Positions 1-8,038 of a stretch of 64,000 bases of DNA are shown in pieces. The stretch spans positions 1 through 64,000 of the forward strand of contig NZ_JAEFCD010000019.1 of the NCBI RefSeq assembly GCF_016405965.1, given 5' to 3'. The notes beneath the pieces were generated by a model. The model made no database searches and was not told the origin of the DNA. It worked only from the letters and a program-made list of their open reading frames with translations. The translations under genes and the position numbers were made by a program. The DNA is from Alteromonas sp. IB21. Its GTDB lineage: Bacteria; Pseudomonadota; Gammaproteobacteria; Enterobacterales; Alteromonadaceae. Within the stretch, counting starts at the first letter, position 1, and each line of letters starts with the position of its first letter.

Positions 1-3
1 TGA

Positions 4-432
4 AAAAGTGATCGGATAAAACCGAAACGACCGATCGGATTCACCGAAATACGCAAATGGGGCTTAGCGATCGTGGCAGCTATTGGTGCATGTATTCTAA
101 TATTCGCGATCGTGCAGTTTAAACACGCTTACACAACCGATTTTCTCGAGAAGTTCTCGTTGTCCTCGTTGAGTCAGCGTATAACGAAAAGCGTAACGGT
201 AACTGGCAGACTTGGCTACACCGCTAGAGGCGTTGTTTATTCACTGGTAGGAGGCTTTTTTATCCTGGCCGCCTTACTAAGTAACCCATCAGAAGCCGGT
301 GGCCTACAAAAAGCACTCGAAACTTTGATGCAGCAACCTTTTGGTCCCTATCTTATTGCTGGTGTAGGAGTAGGCTTTATCATGTTTGGCCTTTATTGTG
401 CACTAGAAGCAAAGTATCGAAAGATAGAGTAA
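4..432 (+). CDS. DUF1206 membrane protein, C-terminal part
   Basis: The reading frame holds two or three hydrophobic segments (starting WGLAIVAAIGAC, then VVYSLVGGFFILAAL and PYLIAGVGVGFIMFGLY) and the motif GRLGYTARGVVYS, which is typical of one DUF1206 repeat. DUF1206 proteins are inner-membrane proteins of unknown function, usually with three such repeats over about 270 residues, so this is the last third. Coding-like sequence runs upstream of the first usable start (GTG at 73), because the first membrane segment begins before it. The window's first three bases are an in-frame TGA. The gene is therefore either cut and frameshifted upstream or starts unusually here. The family call is fairly secure; the 5' end is not. 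Confidence 0.6.
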   Translation, partial: KSDRIKPKRPIGFTEIRKWGLAIVAAIGACILIFAIVQFKHAYTTDFLEKFSLSSLSQRITKSVTVTGRLGYTARGVVYSLVGGFFILAALLSNPSEAGGLQKALETLMQQPFGPYLIAGVGVGFIMFGLYCALEAKYRKIE

Positions 433-483
433 AACGTGGGGAGTAAACCCGTCAGAGGCTTTGGTTTTCGCGTAAAAAGGCGC

Positions 484-744
484 TTAGTCGCGCCCTTTCT
501 TGATGATATATTGATAAGGCATAGTTTCAGTTTGCGAGGCAACGAGCGTATGATCCATAAAGCGGCAAAAGCTGGGAATATCTCTGGCCGTAGAGGGATC
601 GTCAGCAGTAACCGATAAGGTTTCCCCATCGGCTAACTTGCGAATGTTTAAGCGCACCATCATAACCGGCTCTGGACAGCGAAGTCCCAAAGCGTCTAAA
701 TGCTGACTAGCTGTATTAAACGCGCTTTCGAAATCAGATGCCAT
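484..744 (-). CDS. tusA: TusA sulfurtransferase
   Basis: An 86-residue protein of the TusA/SirA family, which carries persulfide sulfur from cysteine desulfurase to the TusBCD relay for 2-thiolation of tRNA wobble uridine in the cytoplasm. The family signature [13 protein letters not shown] is present and the sulfur-carrying cysteine is residue 23. The ATG at 744 gives normal family length; a longer in-frame start would add 14 residues reaching back into pyrE. The start overlaps the end of pyrE by 11 bases, which suggests translational coupling, although the two functions are unrelated. Confidence 0.9.
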   Translation of the reverse strand: MASDFESAFNTASQHLDALGLRCPEPVMMVRLNIRKLADGETLSVTADDPSTARDIPSFCRFMDHTLVASQTETMPYQYIIKKGRD

Positions 745-1375
745 AGTTCTCACGATAGGTATTAATAGCGCTAATTTCACTATCAAAACCGCCTTTTTCC
801 TTCAGGTAAGCCACCACATCGGCTAGCGAAACAATAGAAATCACCTGAGTGCCAAAATCGCGTTCTACTTCTTGAATAGCTGACAGTTCGCCATTACCGC
901 GCTCCTGTCGGTCTAAAGCAATCAGCACACCTGACAAACTGGCTTGCTGCTGTTCAATTAACGTCATAGATTCGCGAATGGCCGTACCTGCGGTGATTAC
1001 GTCATCCACCAGCATAACCTTACCTTCAAGCGGGCTGCCGACCAAGTTGCCGCCTTCACCATGAGTCTTCGCCTCTTTACGATTGAAGCAATAAGGCACA
1101 TCAAGGTTGTGGCTATCGGCCAGTGCGACAGCGGTAGTGGTAGCAATAGGTATACCCTTATAGGCTGGGCCAAAAAGTACGTCGAAATCAACACCGGCAT
1201 CAATTAGTGCGTCAGCATAAAAGCGCCCTAGCTTGGCCAAATCGCCACCTCGATTAAATAAGCCTGCATTGAAAAAGTACGGGCTTACACGACCTGACTT
1301 TAGGGTAAATTCGCCAAATTTTAATACGCCACGTTCAATGGCAAACTCGATAAAATCACGCTGAAACGCTTTCAT
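734..1375 (-). CDS. pyrE: Orotate phosphoribosyltransferase
   Basis: Transfers phosphoribose from PRPP to orotate to make OMP, the fifth step of UMP synthesis in the cytoplasm. The 213 residues match the enterobacterial length. The type I PRTase PRPP-binding motif [13 protein letters not shown] lies at residues 120-132, preceded by the loop region [12 protein letters not shown] (98-109). The N-terminal substrate segment [16 protein letters not shown] is also present. The gene lies downstream of rph on the same strand with a gap of about 60 bases, the classical rph-pyrE order, and overlaps tusA at its 3' end. Confidence 0.97.
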   Translation of the reverse strand: MKAFQRDFIEFAIERGVLKFGEFTLKSGRVSPYFFNAGLFNRGGDLAKLGRFYADALIDAGVDFDVLFGPAYKGIPIATTTAVALADSHNLDVPYCFNRKEAKTHGEGGNLVGSPLEGKVMLVDDVITAGTAIRESMTLIEQQQASLSGVLIALDRQERGNGELSAIQEVERDFGTQVISIVSLADVVAYLKEKGGFDSEISAINTYRENYGI

Positions 1376-1434
1376 GATGACCTCTTAAATACTGATTTAC
1401 GCTATGGTGCTCTGACAAGGCTTCGATTATTGGT

Positions 1435-2148
1435 TCACGCTAGTGCTGCTTTTTGAATATCGAACAGTTCACGTAAGCCGTGCTTGCCAATTTTCAACAT
1501 TTCATCAAGCTCTTCAAACGAGAAGGGTTCGCCTTCTGCAGTACCTTGAACTTCAATCAGTTTACCGGTTTCAGTCATCACGATGTTCATGTCTGTCTCT
1601 GCCTCAGAGTCTTCAGTGTATTCAAGATCAGCAATTGGCGTACCTTCATAAATACCCACTGAAAGGGCAGCAATCATGTGTTTAAGCGGATTAGTTTTGA
1701 TAATGCCTTTTGCACGCATATAGGTAAGCGCGTCAACAAGGGCAACACATGCACCGGTAATTGACGCCGTGCGTGTACCGCCGTCAGCCTGAATTACATC
1801 GCAGTCTAACGTAATAGTGTTTTCACCCAGAAGTTTCAAATCTACAGCCGCACGAAGTGAACGTGCAATTAAACGCTGGATTTCTAACGTACGGCCGCCT
1901 TGTTTACCGCGCGCTGCTTCACGACCGCTTCGCGTATGAGTAGCACGTGGAAGCATGCTGTACTCAGCTGTGATCCAGCCTTTCCCTTGGCCTTTCATAA
2001 AGCGTGGTACACCTTCTTCTACCGTCGCATTACACAGCACTTTAGTGTTACCAAACTCTACAAGTACAGAGCCTTCTGCGTGACACGTGTATTGGCGAGT
2101 AATAGTAACAGGGCGAATTTGACTGGCGGTTCTGCCGCTTGGACGCAT
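1435..2148 (-). CDS. rph: Ribonuclease PH
   Basis: A phosphorolytic 3'-5' exoribonuclease that trims tRNA 3' ends, forming a hexameric ring. The RNase PH signature [19 protein letters not shown] is intact, as are the N-terminal RPSGR and the phosphate-binding [14 protein letters not shown] region. The ATG at 2148 was chosen because RNase PH normally begins M(R)PSGR and a GGAG ribosome site sits just upstream; the open frame extends 20 further residues with no homology-like sequence. Length is 237 residues, the usual size. It heads the rph-pyrE-tusA run. Confidence 0.97.
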   Translation of the reverse strand: MRPSGRTASQIRPVTITRQYTCHAEGSVLVEFGNTKVLCNATVEEGVPRFMKGQGKGWITAEYSMLPRATHTRSGREAARGKQGGRTLEIQRLIARSLRAAVDLKLLGENTITLDCDVIQADGGTRTASITGACVALVDALTYMRAKGIIKTNPLKHMIAALSVGIYEGTPIADLEYTEDSEAETDMNIVMTETGKLIEVQGTAEGEPFSFEELDEMLKIGKHGLRELFDIQKAALA

Positions 2149-2431
2149 AGTGTTCTCCACAACGTAAATGCTAAAAAAGGTAGCCAATTTCAGATTTCTT
2201 AGTGTCAAAAAAACGAGTCAGAATCTGTAAATGAAACAGAGCTACGAAATTGGGCGTAAGTATAACGCATTACCCGCAAGCGTTAAAAACGAACTTTGCA
2301 TGTTTGCATATTGAAATTCGTAAATGTGGGGTAATATACAACCTACAAAAAAACCTGCCCTAGATTTTGACGTATACAACACGACGTTCGGGTTGTTTTC
2401 GCAGGCTTTTAGCAAAAGTTTAAGGACATTT

Positions 2432-3295
2432 ATGATTTACAGCATGACGGCGTTCGCTCGCGTTGAAACAAAAAAAGACTGGGGTTCAGCTGTATGGGAA
2501 ATACGCTCGGTTAATCAACGCTTTTTAGAGACCTATTTTCGCTTACCGGAGCAATTTCGCTCACTAGAGCCGGTTTTACGCGAGCGTTTTCGCAAAAAGT
2601 TGGCCCGTGGCAAAGTAGAGTGCGCGCTGCGTTTTACTGCTAACGACGCTGCGGTGACTAAACTTAGCCTAAATGAAGAGCTAGCTAAGCAAGTGCTTCA
2701 CGCGGCCGATTGGGTGCAATCTCATGGTCAATCCACTGGCGTAAACCCGCTAGATGTTTTGCGCTGGCCTGGTGTAATTGCAGCAGAAGAGGCGGATATG
2801 GATGCCATTCATGGTGACGTTATGGAGGCATTCGACCAAGCGTTGAACGACTTTATCAGTGCCCGCGCTACAGAAGGTGAAGCCCTTAAAGGCATGATAG
2901 CGCAACGCCTCGACGCGATTGAAGTTGAAGCAGAAAAAGTGGCGGCGCGAATGCCTGAAATTATGGTGTGGCAGCGAGAAAAAGTACAGGCCCGCTTTGA
3001 AGAAGCAAAGATAGAACTTGATGCAGGCCGATTCGAACAAGAAATGATTATGCTTGCTCAAAAAGTTGATGTAGCAGAAGAATTAGATCGCCTAAACGCT
3101 CACGTTAAAGAAACCCGTAACATCCTTAAAAAGGGTGGGGCAGTGGGCCGTCGTCTAGATTTCATGATGCAGGAATTTAACCGCGAATCCAACACCTTAG
3201 GCTCTAAGTCTATCAGCACCGATATCACGCAATCTGCCGTCGAACTTAAGGTATTGATTGAGCAGATGCGCGAGCAGATTCAAAACATCGAATAG
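2432..3295 (+). CDS. yicC: YicC family endoribonuclease
   Basis: A 287-residue protein of the YicC family; E. coli YicC is an endoribonuclease/RNase adaptor involved in small-RNA turnover. It opens MIYSMTAFARVE, the family's characteristic start, and ends with the conserved DUF1732 block (GRRLDFMMQEFNRESNTLGS, then SAVELKVLIEQMREQIQN). The ATG at 2432 follows an AAGGAC ribosome site; an upstream in-frame ATG would add 36 unrelated residues. It is divergent from rph, as in many gammaproteobacteria. gmk, a common downstream neighbour of yicC, is absent because an integrase island follows. Confidence 0.93.
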   Translation: MIYSMTAFARVETKKDWGSAVWEIRSVNQRFLETYFRLPEQFRSLEPVLRERFRKKLARGKVECALRFTANDAAVTKLSLNEELAKQVLHAADWVQSHGQSTGVNPLDVLRWPGVIAAEEADMDAIHGDVMEAFDQALNDFISARATEGEALKGMIAQRLDAIEVEAEKVAARMPEIMVWQREKVQARFEEAKIELDAGRFEQEMIMLAQKVDVAEELDRLNAHVKETRNILKKGGAVGRRLDFMMQEFNRESNTLGSKSISTDITQSAVELKVLIEQMREQIQNIE

Positions 3296-3334
3296 GTTCC
3301 TGGGTAGAAAGTTACCCGTCCAAGAATGTCTTAG

Positions 3335-3374
3335 AAGCCCTGTTATTTGCTTGTAAATACAGGGCTTTTTTATT
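3335..3374 (+). terminator. Terminator after yicC
   Basis: The inverted repeat AAGCCCTGT / ACAGGGCTT is followed by a run of T. It lies 40 bases after the yicC stop and marks the left chromosomal flank of the island. Confidence 0.8.
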
Positions 3375-3424
3375 TCCCCCGTCCAAATCAGTTTGCAGAT
3401 GTCCGTTACCAACTACCTGTTTAG

Positions 3425-3578
3425 TGGTGGGCAGAATGGTGGGCAGTCCCCTCATTTTTGCTCAATAAGCATTTTGCGGTGAGCAAATTGGTGGGCAGTA
3501 AGTTACTCAATTTTCGCATTTAACTCGCCACCACAACAGGTTAGCTGCTGATTCAATAAGCAAATCGGTGGTGGGCAG
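3425..3578 (+). repeat. Left-end TGGTGGGCAG direct repeats
   Basis: Four exact copies of TGGTGGGCAG begin at 3425, 3437, 3489 and 3569, all in the same orientation. The first two are 12 bases apart. The same tandem pair, again 12 bases apart and in the same orientation, recurs at the other end of the island (28787 and 28799). Iterated same-strand sites next to an integrase gene are typical of integrase or excisionase arm-binding sites; that role is an inference. The exact attachment core was not resolved by eye. Confidence 0.6.
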
Positions 3579-3621
3579 CCATTATTGCCCCCTCCATTAT
3601 TTCAGCAACTATGGAGTAAAC

Positions 3622-4872
3622 ATGGGAAAACTCACAGCAAAACAGGTTATTGCATACAGCAAAGCCGAACCAAAAAAATACTCAGACGGTGAAGGGCTAT
3701 ACTTTTGCGTCCGCAAACAGGGCTCGCCTTACTGGATGATCCGCTACACCACAGCCAAAGGAAGACGAGAAGCAACCTTGGGGCAATTTCCTTTAATGTC
3801 GTTGGCAGACGCCAGAATTGCCGCTGCATACTTTCGAAAGGAAGTACGTGACGGCATAGATCCTCTTCTGGAAAAACAGAAAATCGAGTTACCTGACATT
3901 GAAACCGTGGATCAACTGTTCCATGACTGGTATCGAACCGATCTTAGTCGACGACTTAAGCATCCCAAGATTCCGTATCGGGTTTACACCAAAGACATAA
4001 GCCCAGTCATTGGCATTAAATGTATTGCTGAGGTGACTGCACGTGACGTACGCGAAGTATTAGAGCGCATTCGAGAAAGTAACCGCCCTACCATTGCCAA
4101 CGATACCTTGATGTACATGAAGCAGCTGTTTCGACATGCGATAAAGCTCGACTTAACGCTGAACAACCCCGCCGCAGCATTTACCGTGGACGATGCCGGT
4201 GGCGTGGAGTCCAGTAAAGACAGGATGCTCAGCAAAGAGGAAATTCACTACGCCTTTAGCGTGTTTCATACCCATATCAATAGCTTTGGCCGCGACAACT
4301 ACCTCGCTTGCTGTCTGTTTTTGGTGTTGGGCGTGCGCAAAAGCGAATTGTGCGAAGCCATGTGGCGTGAAATGGATTTAACCACAGGCGTGTGGGATCT
4401 GCCCAAAGAACGCAGCAAAACCGGCGTGCCGATCAGCATTCCCTTACCGCGCCAAGCCATTGCTTGGTTTAACGAGTTGCAAATCCGCGCTTGTGGCTCG
4501 CCTTATGTTTTCCCTGCCAGACGAGCAAGCCATCGTCCACATATGGGGCCAGATACGCTAAACCGTGCCATTTCTAAACTCTTTGGTCGCGAGCCTGGGC
4601 GCAAAAAACAGCCTCCCAATAAAATGGGCAAGCTTGAACACTTCACCGTACACGATTTGCGCCGCACCTTTCGCAGCCTTGCCGCCTCTTTGGGCATTGC
4701 AGGCAACGTAGCCGAACGCTGCCTTAACCATAAGTTAAAAGGCGTTGAGGGCATCTACGACCGCCACGATTACTTTGAAGAGCGCCGTATTGCCCATCAA
4801 ACCGTGGCTGATGTGATCGAACCACTGGTGAACTTTGATCCCGCTTCACAACACCAAACAGGAGGGCGTTAA
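3622..4872 (+). CDS. P4-type tyrosine integrase
   Basis: A site-specific recombinase that would integrate and excise the island. The N-terminal DUF4102 arm-binding domain (about residues 1-85) is recognisable from KYSDGEGLYFCVRKQGS and the ATLGQFPLMSLADAR block. The catalytic domain shows Arg239 (LGVRKSELCE), the HxxR box His344-Arg347 (VHDLRRTFR), His370 and the nucleophile Tyr379 (GIYDRH). The ATG at 3622 follows a GGAG ribosome site and gives MGKLTAKQ, a normal family start; 18 upstream codons are open but unlikely. The enzyme appears complete, so the element may still be mobile. P4-type integrases usually target tRNA ends, yet no tRNA is seen here. Confidence 0.95.
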   Translation: MGKLTAKQVIAYSKAEPKKYSDGEGLYFCVRKQGSPYWMIRYTTAKGRREATLGQFPLMSLADARIAAAYFRKEVRDGIDPLLEKQKIELPDIETVDQLFHDWYRTDLSRRLKHPKIPYRVYTKDISPVIGIKCIAEVTARDVREVLERIRESNRPTIANDTLMYMKQLFRHAIKLDLTLNNPAAAFTVDDAGGVESSKDRMLSKEEIHYAFSVFHTHINSFGRDNYLACCLFLVLGVRKSELCEAMWREMDLTTGVWDLPKERSKTGVPISIPLPRQAIAWFNELQIRACGSPYVFPARRASHRPHMGPDTLNRAISKLFGREPGRKKQPPNKMGKLEHFTVHDLRRTFRSLAASLGIAGNVAERCLNHKLKGVEGIYDRHDYFEERRIAHQTVADVIEPLVNFDPASQHQTGGR

Positions 4873-4873
4873 C

Positions 4874-5212
4874 ATGCAACTTATGATACGACTCGCCCCC
4901 ATTACCTTTCCAATAGCCGTGCTGGCAGGCCTTGGCTGGTGTATTGGCATTGCCCTACTCGAACAGTCTCATGGCATAGGCTACGCACTGACTCGATATT
5001 GCCTGACGACATTCGTGGTACTCGCCCCTTGGCTGACGCTAAAACTCACGTTCTACGTGATTGTCAGTTTAGGACGCAAACTGGAGCTCATCCCGCCTGC
5101 ACGCCCAACGCACAGCTTGGGGTATGAAGAATCACTCTATTGGTTCAGAGTATTGGCCTTCTTCGATGGCAAACGCAGCCGCATGCCGAAAAGGCCCATC
5201 AGGCGAAACTAG
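4874..5212 (+). CDS. Small membrane protein of unknown function
   Basis: A 112-residue protein, not recognised. It has two strong hydrophobic segments (about residues 5-31 and 40-67), then a basic C-terminus ending KRSRMPKRPIRRN. The ATG lies one base after the integrase stop, and the GGAGG-type ribosome site sits inside the integrase 3' end, so the two are almost certainly co-transcribed. Small membrane proteins after integrases are common island cargo; no function can be assigned from sequence. Confidence 0.6.
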   Translation: MQLMIRLAPITFPIAVLAGLGWCIGIALLEQSHGIGYALTRYCLTTFVVLAPWLTLKLTFYVIVSLGRKLELIPPARPTHSLGYEESLYWFRVLAFFDGKRSRMPKRPIRRN

Positions 5213-5225
5213 CAAGCCCCCATTT

Positions 5226-5330
5226 GCTCACTTACCGTGGGCAGTTGGGACAGTGGGGCAACACTTGATACCACAAGCTTTAGAGGGTGAATAAGAGGAA
5301 ATTAAACTGCCCCAAGGAATGGGGCAATCA
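5226..5330. repeat. Direct repeat R1 flanking hipBA
   Basis: About 104 bases matching the copy at 7127-7230 without gaps, with roughly ten mismatches by manual alignment. It starts CTCACTTACCGTGGGCAG and ends with the hairpin TGCCCCA-AGGAA-TGGGGCA. Both copies lie in the same orientation, one on each side of the hipBA module. Each also contains the GTGGGCAG motif found at the island ends. Confidence 0.85.
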
Positions 5331-5382
5331 GGGCTTTGATTGACAAAATAAGTCACTAAACATAATCTTCAAGCCAATATGG

Positions 5383-5412
5383 CCGACGCCTCTGCATTTC
5401 TGTACGCGTCGG
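5383..5412 (-). terminator. Hairpin after hipA
   Basis: The inverted repeat CCGACGC / GCGTCGG with a 16-base loop lies 9 bases beyond the hipA stop. There is no T-run, so if it is a terminator it is a weak or Rho-assisted one. Confidence 0.35.
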
Positions 5413-5420
5413 TTCTCATT

Positions 5421-6650
5421 TTAGCGTAGCGGTATGCTTCGCAAATGTTTTTCGATTGCTTCAATCATCGACTTGGTAAGCGGTAAATGCGTCTTTTCTT
5501 TCTCCCAGATTTCATGAAAGCCTGCCACGGTTTGCTTGGCAGTATCTAACACCAATTTTTCTGGCAGCATGGCTTTAGCCGCCAAGTGTGACAGCTCATC
5601 CAGCGTGAAATCACTGAATTTCTTGCTACGGCTCACCTTCAGCGACGCACTATCATCGGGGATATAAGGAATAGTCGAGACAAAGTCATAGGCAGGCGCA
5701 ATCGATGCTGCGCGCTTATCTTTGTAAATCACAGACCAATTCTTCAAATGCATATCCGCATTGCCAATTAGGGTATTGAACACCAATCGACGGGTAAATT
5801 CTGCAATGTCCTTGTCTTGACCTTCGATGCCAATAACCTGAGCAATATTACGCATACTCGCTTTTTTGTATTTATCTTGAGGATAGACGCCAAACACTTG
5901 CGCAAAATCTTCAATATGCACGGCTTGATCACCTGCACGATCAAAGCGCTTGATCACAAACGCCTGAGCATTTTTAAAAGCATCGCCAAATTTACCAATA
6001 CCATCTGGGATATTAGCAATCTGGTTAATGGGGAGTAGCTGCGTTTCTGGCACATCCATCCCCAACATACGAGCCAGTTCCATCATCGAATATTCATTTT
6101 CTGGCACAGCGTCAAAGCGAGACGATGGCAATTTTACAATCCAAGAACCACCTTGACCGGTTGCTGGAATAGTCAAACCACCGTTTGCCTGTTGTACGGC
6201 TGAAAACTTCAACTGTACACCCGCTAATGAAAAACGCATTGGAACATCTATTTTCGTTTCATCGTCAATGTCTTGCTGTACATTAGGCGGCAGCGCTTCG
6301 CCATCAGCAGGTTCAACCGTGATCGCACCTGCTAAATCTTGTCCTAACACCCACAATAGAAAAAACTCCCGCGCTGGATTCACTCCGGCACGCTCTGCCA
6401 GGTAATGACGCATGGTTTCTTCTGGCAAAAGGTTAGAGAAAAACGGAGTTAACTTGGTTTGGGTCGGTTTAAAATTAGTCAGTAAGCCACCCAGTGCATC
6501 TTTAAAACCCAGCCCTAACACGGGCCGTGATTCATCATGAATGTACGAATCCATAAAGGCAAAAAGCGTTCTGTCATTGCCCACGTTGGTGATCGTTGCT
6601 ATGGGTTCGCCATAGAGCAACACGTTGAGCGTAGAAACATGATTAGTCAT
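5421..6650 (-). CDS. hipA: HipA-family kinase toxin (module 1)
   Basis: A serine/threonine kinase toxin of type II TA modules; E. coli HipA phosphorylates glutamyl-tRNA synthetase and causes persistence. The 409 residues show the N-terminal couple_hipA region, the RFSLAGVQLKF motif (139-149), the ATP-lysine strand WIVKLPSS (170-177), the catalytic loop GNADMHLKNW (296-305, Asp299 and Asn304) and the metal-binding AYDFV (Asp322). All key residues are present, so the kinase should be active. It overlaps hipB by 8 bases, which gives tight translational coupling with its antitoxin. Confidence 0.92.
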   Translation of the reverse strand: MTNHVSTLNVLLYGEPIATITNVGNDRTLFAFMDSYIHDESRPVLGLGFKDALGGLLTNFKPTQTKLTPFFSNLLPEETMRHYLAERAGVNPAREFFLLWVLGQDLAGAITVEPADGEALPPNVQQDIDDETKIDVPMRFSLAGVQLKFSAVQQANGGLTIPATGQGGSWIVKLPSSRFDAVPENEYSMMELARMLGMDVPETQLLPINQIANIPDGIGKFGDAFKNAQAFVIKRFDRAGDQAVHIEDFAQVFGVYPQDKYKKASMRNIAQVIGIEGQDKDIAEFTRRLVFNTLIGNADMHLKNWSVIYKDKRAASIAPAYDFVSTIPYIPDDSASLKVSRSKKFSDFTLDELSHLAAKAMLPEKLVLDTAKQTVAGFHEIWEKEKTHLPLTKSMIEAIEKHLRSIPLR

Positions 6651-6984
6651 CGTCGTCTTCCCCTAACTGATATACCGGTGACATCTGCTCAGCTTCATCG
6701 TTGATACCATTATTGTTTGGCCCGTTATGATAAGCACCTTGGCTGCTTCGAATGATCGACTTGATGGCAGGAACTGACTTTTTAGGCGCAACCAATAGCT
6801 CTAGGTCGAGTACACGGGCAAGTGCAATCAAACTGGATATTCTTAAATCAACGCCGCCAGACTCGATTTTCGAAATATGACTTTGCGGCACCCCCGAACG
6901 CGCGCTTAACTCTCTTTGGCTAAACCCCTTGCGTACCCGAGCTTCTCGAAGACTTTCTAGTATCTGCTCTGTTACATAGCTCAT
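6643..6984 (-). CDS. hipB: HipB-family antitoxin with acidic tail
   Basis: A 113-residue Xre-type HTH protein; the helix-turn-helix covers about residues 12-65 (GFSQRELSARSGVPQSHISK). It should neutralise HipA and repress the module by binding its own operator. The C-terminal 45 residues are a polar, Asn-rich tail ending GEDDDD, longer than in E. coli HipB (88 residues). It sits upstream of hipA and overlaps it, the standard order. An AT-rich stretch with a TATAAT-like box lies in the 150 bases before the start, but no clear operator palindrome was found. Confidence 0.88.
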   Translation of the reverse strand: MSYVTEQILESLREARVRKGFSQRELSARSGVPQSHISKIESGGVDLRISSLIALARVLDLELLVAPKKSVPAIKSIIRSSQGAYHNGPNNNGINDEAEQMSPVYQLGEDDDD

Positions 6985-7126
6985 TTCGATACGCCTTAAT
7001 GAATCAATTAGGAATAATTATATACAAAAACATATCACCGCAATCCCACGAGCACAAGAATGATTAGCTATTATGTATCACCAAGTGCTTTTTGATATGC
7101 AATTATAGATAAATTGTAACGCGCGC

Positions 7127-7230
7127 GCTCACTTACCGTGGGCAGTTGGGACAATGGGGCAACACCAGATATGCCAAGCTTTATAGGGTGAATAAGAGGA
7201 ATTTGAACCGCCCCAAGGAATGGGGCAATT
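7127..7230. repeat. Direct repeat R2 flanking hipBA
   Basis: The second copy of the R1 sequence, about 90 percent identical by manual comparison. It lies between the hipBA promoter region and higBA. It keeps the GTGGGCAG motif and the CGCCCCA-AGGAA-TGGGGCA hairpin, with one base changed in the stem. The R1-to-R2 distance is 1901 bases, exactly enclosing one hipBA module. Confidence 0.85.
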
Positions 7231-7281
7231 GGGGACCGTGCCAACAACTCCTTTCAGTCAATCAAACTACAAACTTGCAAA

Positions 7282-7298
7282 AGTCCCAATATGGGACT
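7282..7298. promoter_or_regulatory. Putative higBA operator
   Basis: The perfect inverted repeat AGTCCCA-ATA-TGGGACT lies 11 bases before the toxin start. HigA-type antitoxins bind palindromes over their own promoter; assigning this site to HigA is inference from position. Confidence 0.5.
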
Positions 7299-7309
7299 AA
7301 CATCTGTTT

Positions 7310-7612
7310 ATGAGAATTATCGCACTATCAACCTTAAAAACATTTTGGGAAGACAGCCCAGAATACATTGACGCGAAAGAGCCAACTTTAGCGTGGTATA
7401 GGCATGCATTAAACGCTGATTGGGGATCACCGGCGGATGTGAAACAGGACTTTAGAAATGCCAGCATCCTCAAAGATGGGCGTGTCGTGTTTAACATTGC
7501 CGGTAATAAATACCGGTTAGTTGTTTGGATCAATTATGCCTACAAGGTGGTTTACATACGGTTTATCGGCAGCCATGCGCAATACGATAAAATTGATGTG
7601 CAAACGATTTGA
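7310..7612 (+). CDS. higB: HigB-type mRNA interferase toxin
   Basis: A 100-residue RelE-superfamily ribonuclease that cleaves mRNA on the ribosome. It matches the HigB_toxin family by size and by the patterns LKTFWEDSPEYIDAKEPTLAWYRHA, shortened here to LKTFWEDSPEYIDAKEPTLA, with FNIAGNKYRLVVWINYAYK and VYIRFIGSHAQYDKID. The last of these holds the HAQYDKID end that is characteristic of the family. It precedes its antitoxin, the reversed higBA order. The ribosome site is weak, which is common for toxin genes. Confidence 0.9.
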   Translation: MRIIALSTLKTFWEDSPEYIDAKEPTLAWYRHALNADWGSPADVKQDFRNASILKDGRVVFNIAGNKYRLVVWINYAYKVVYIRFIGSHAQYDKIDVQTI

Positions 7613-7641
7613 AGCCAAAAGGTAGTAACAAGAGGTATATA

Positions 7642-8013
7642 ATGGACATCAGACCTATTAAAACAGATGCCGACTACCGCGCGGCATTAAACGATATCGA
7701 AAACCTAATGATGGCGGAGCCTGATACCGTCGAAGGCGAAAAGCTGGACATTTTGGTTACGTTAGTTGAAGCCTACGAAGCAAAGCATTTCCCAATGGAT
7801 TTGCCAGACCCTGTTGAGGCAATAAAGTTTGAGATGGAGCGCAAAGGCTTAACGGTTAAAGATCTTGAACCCATGATAGGTAAAAGCAATCGTGTTTATG
7901 AAATCCTAAACCATAAGCGGTCACTCACGCTAAAAATGATTTGGAAACTTCATGAAGGGCTAGGTATTCCAGCAGAGTCGCTGATCAAACCGCCGCAAGT
8001 TCGCGCGTCATAG
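7642..8013 (+). CDS. higA: HigA-type antitoxin
   Basis: A 123-residue antitoxin with the typical HigA layout. An N-terminal acidic region (MDIRPIKTDADYRAALNDIE) contacts the toxin, and a C-terminal Xre-like HTH (GLTVKDLEPMIGKSNRVYEI, then NHKRSLTLKMIWKLHEGLGI) binds the operator. The ATG at 7642 has an AGAGG ribosome site; an upstream start overlapping higB by 4 bases is possible but would add 11 residues outside the family pattern. Its stop is only 25 bases before the primase-helicase gene, so the two may share a transcript. Confidence 0.9.
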   Translation: MDIRPIKTDADYRAALNDIENLMMAEPDTVEGEKLDILVTLVEAYEAKHFPMDLPDPVEAIKFEMERKGLTVKDLEPMIGKSNRVYEILNHKRSLTLKMIWKLHEGLGIPAESLIKPPQVRAS

Positions 8014-8038
8014 TGCTGCACATAAAAATTATGTTGTC

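Noticed and set aside
1900-2202. A 100-codon frame antisense to rph
   Set aside because: It fully overlaps conserved rph coding sequence and its promoter.
3296-3620. A tRNA or tmRNA 3' end as the integration target
   Set aside because: No cloverleaf, CCA end or T-loop sequence GTTCRA-N2 was found near either junction.
5226-7230. R1 and R2 as insertion-sequence ends
   Set aside because: They are direct rather than inverted, much longer than IS ends, and no transposase lies between them.
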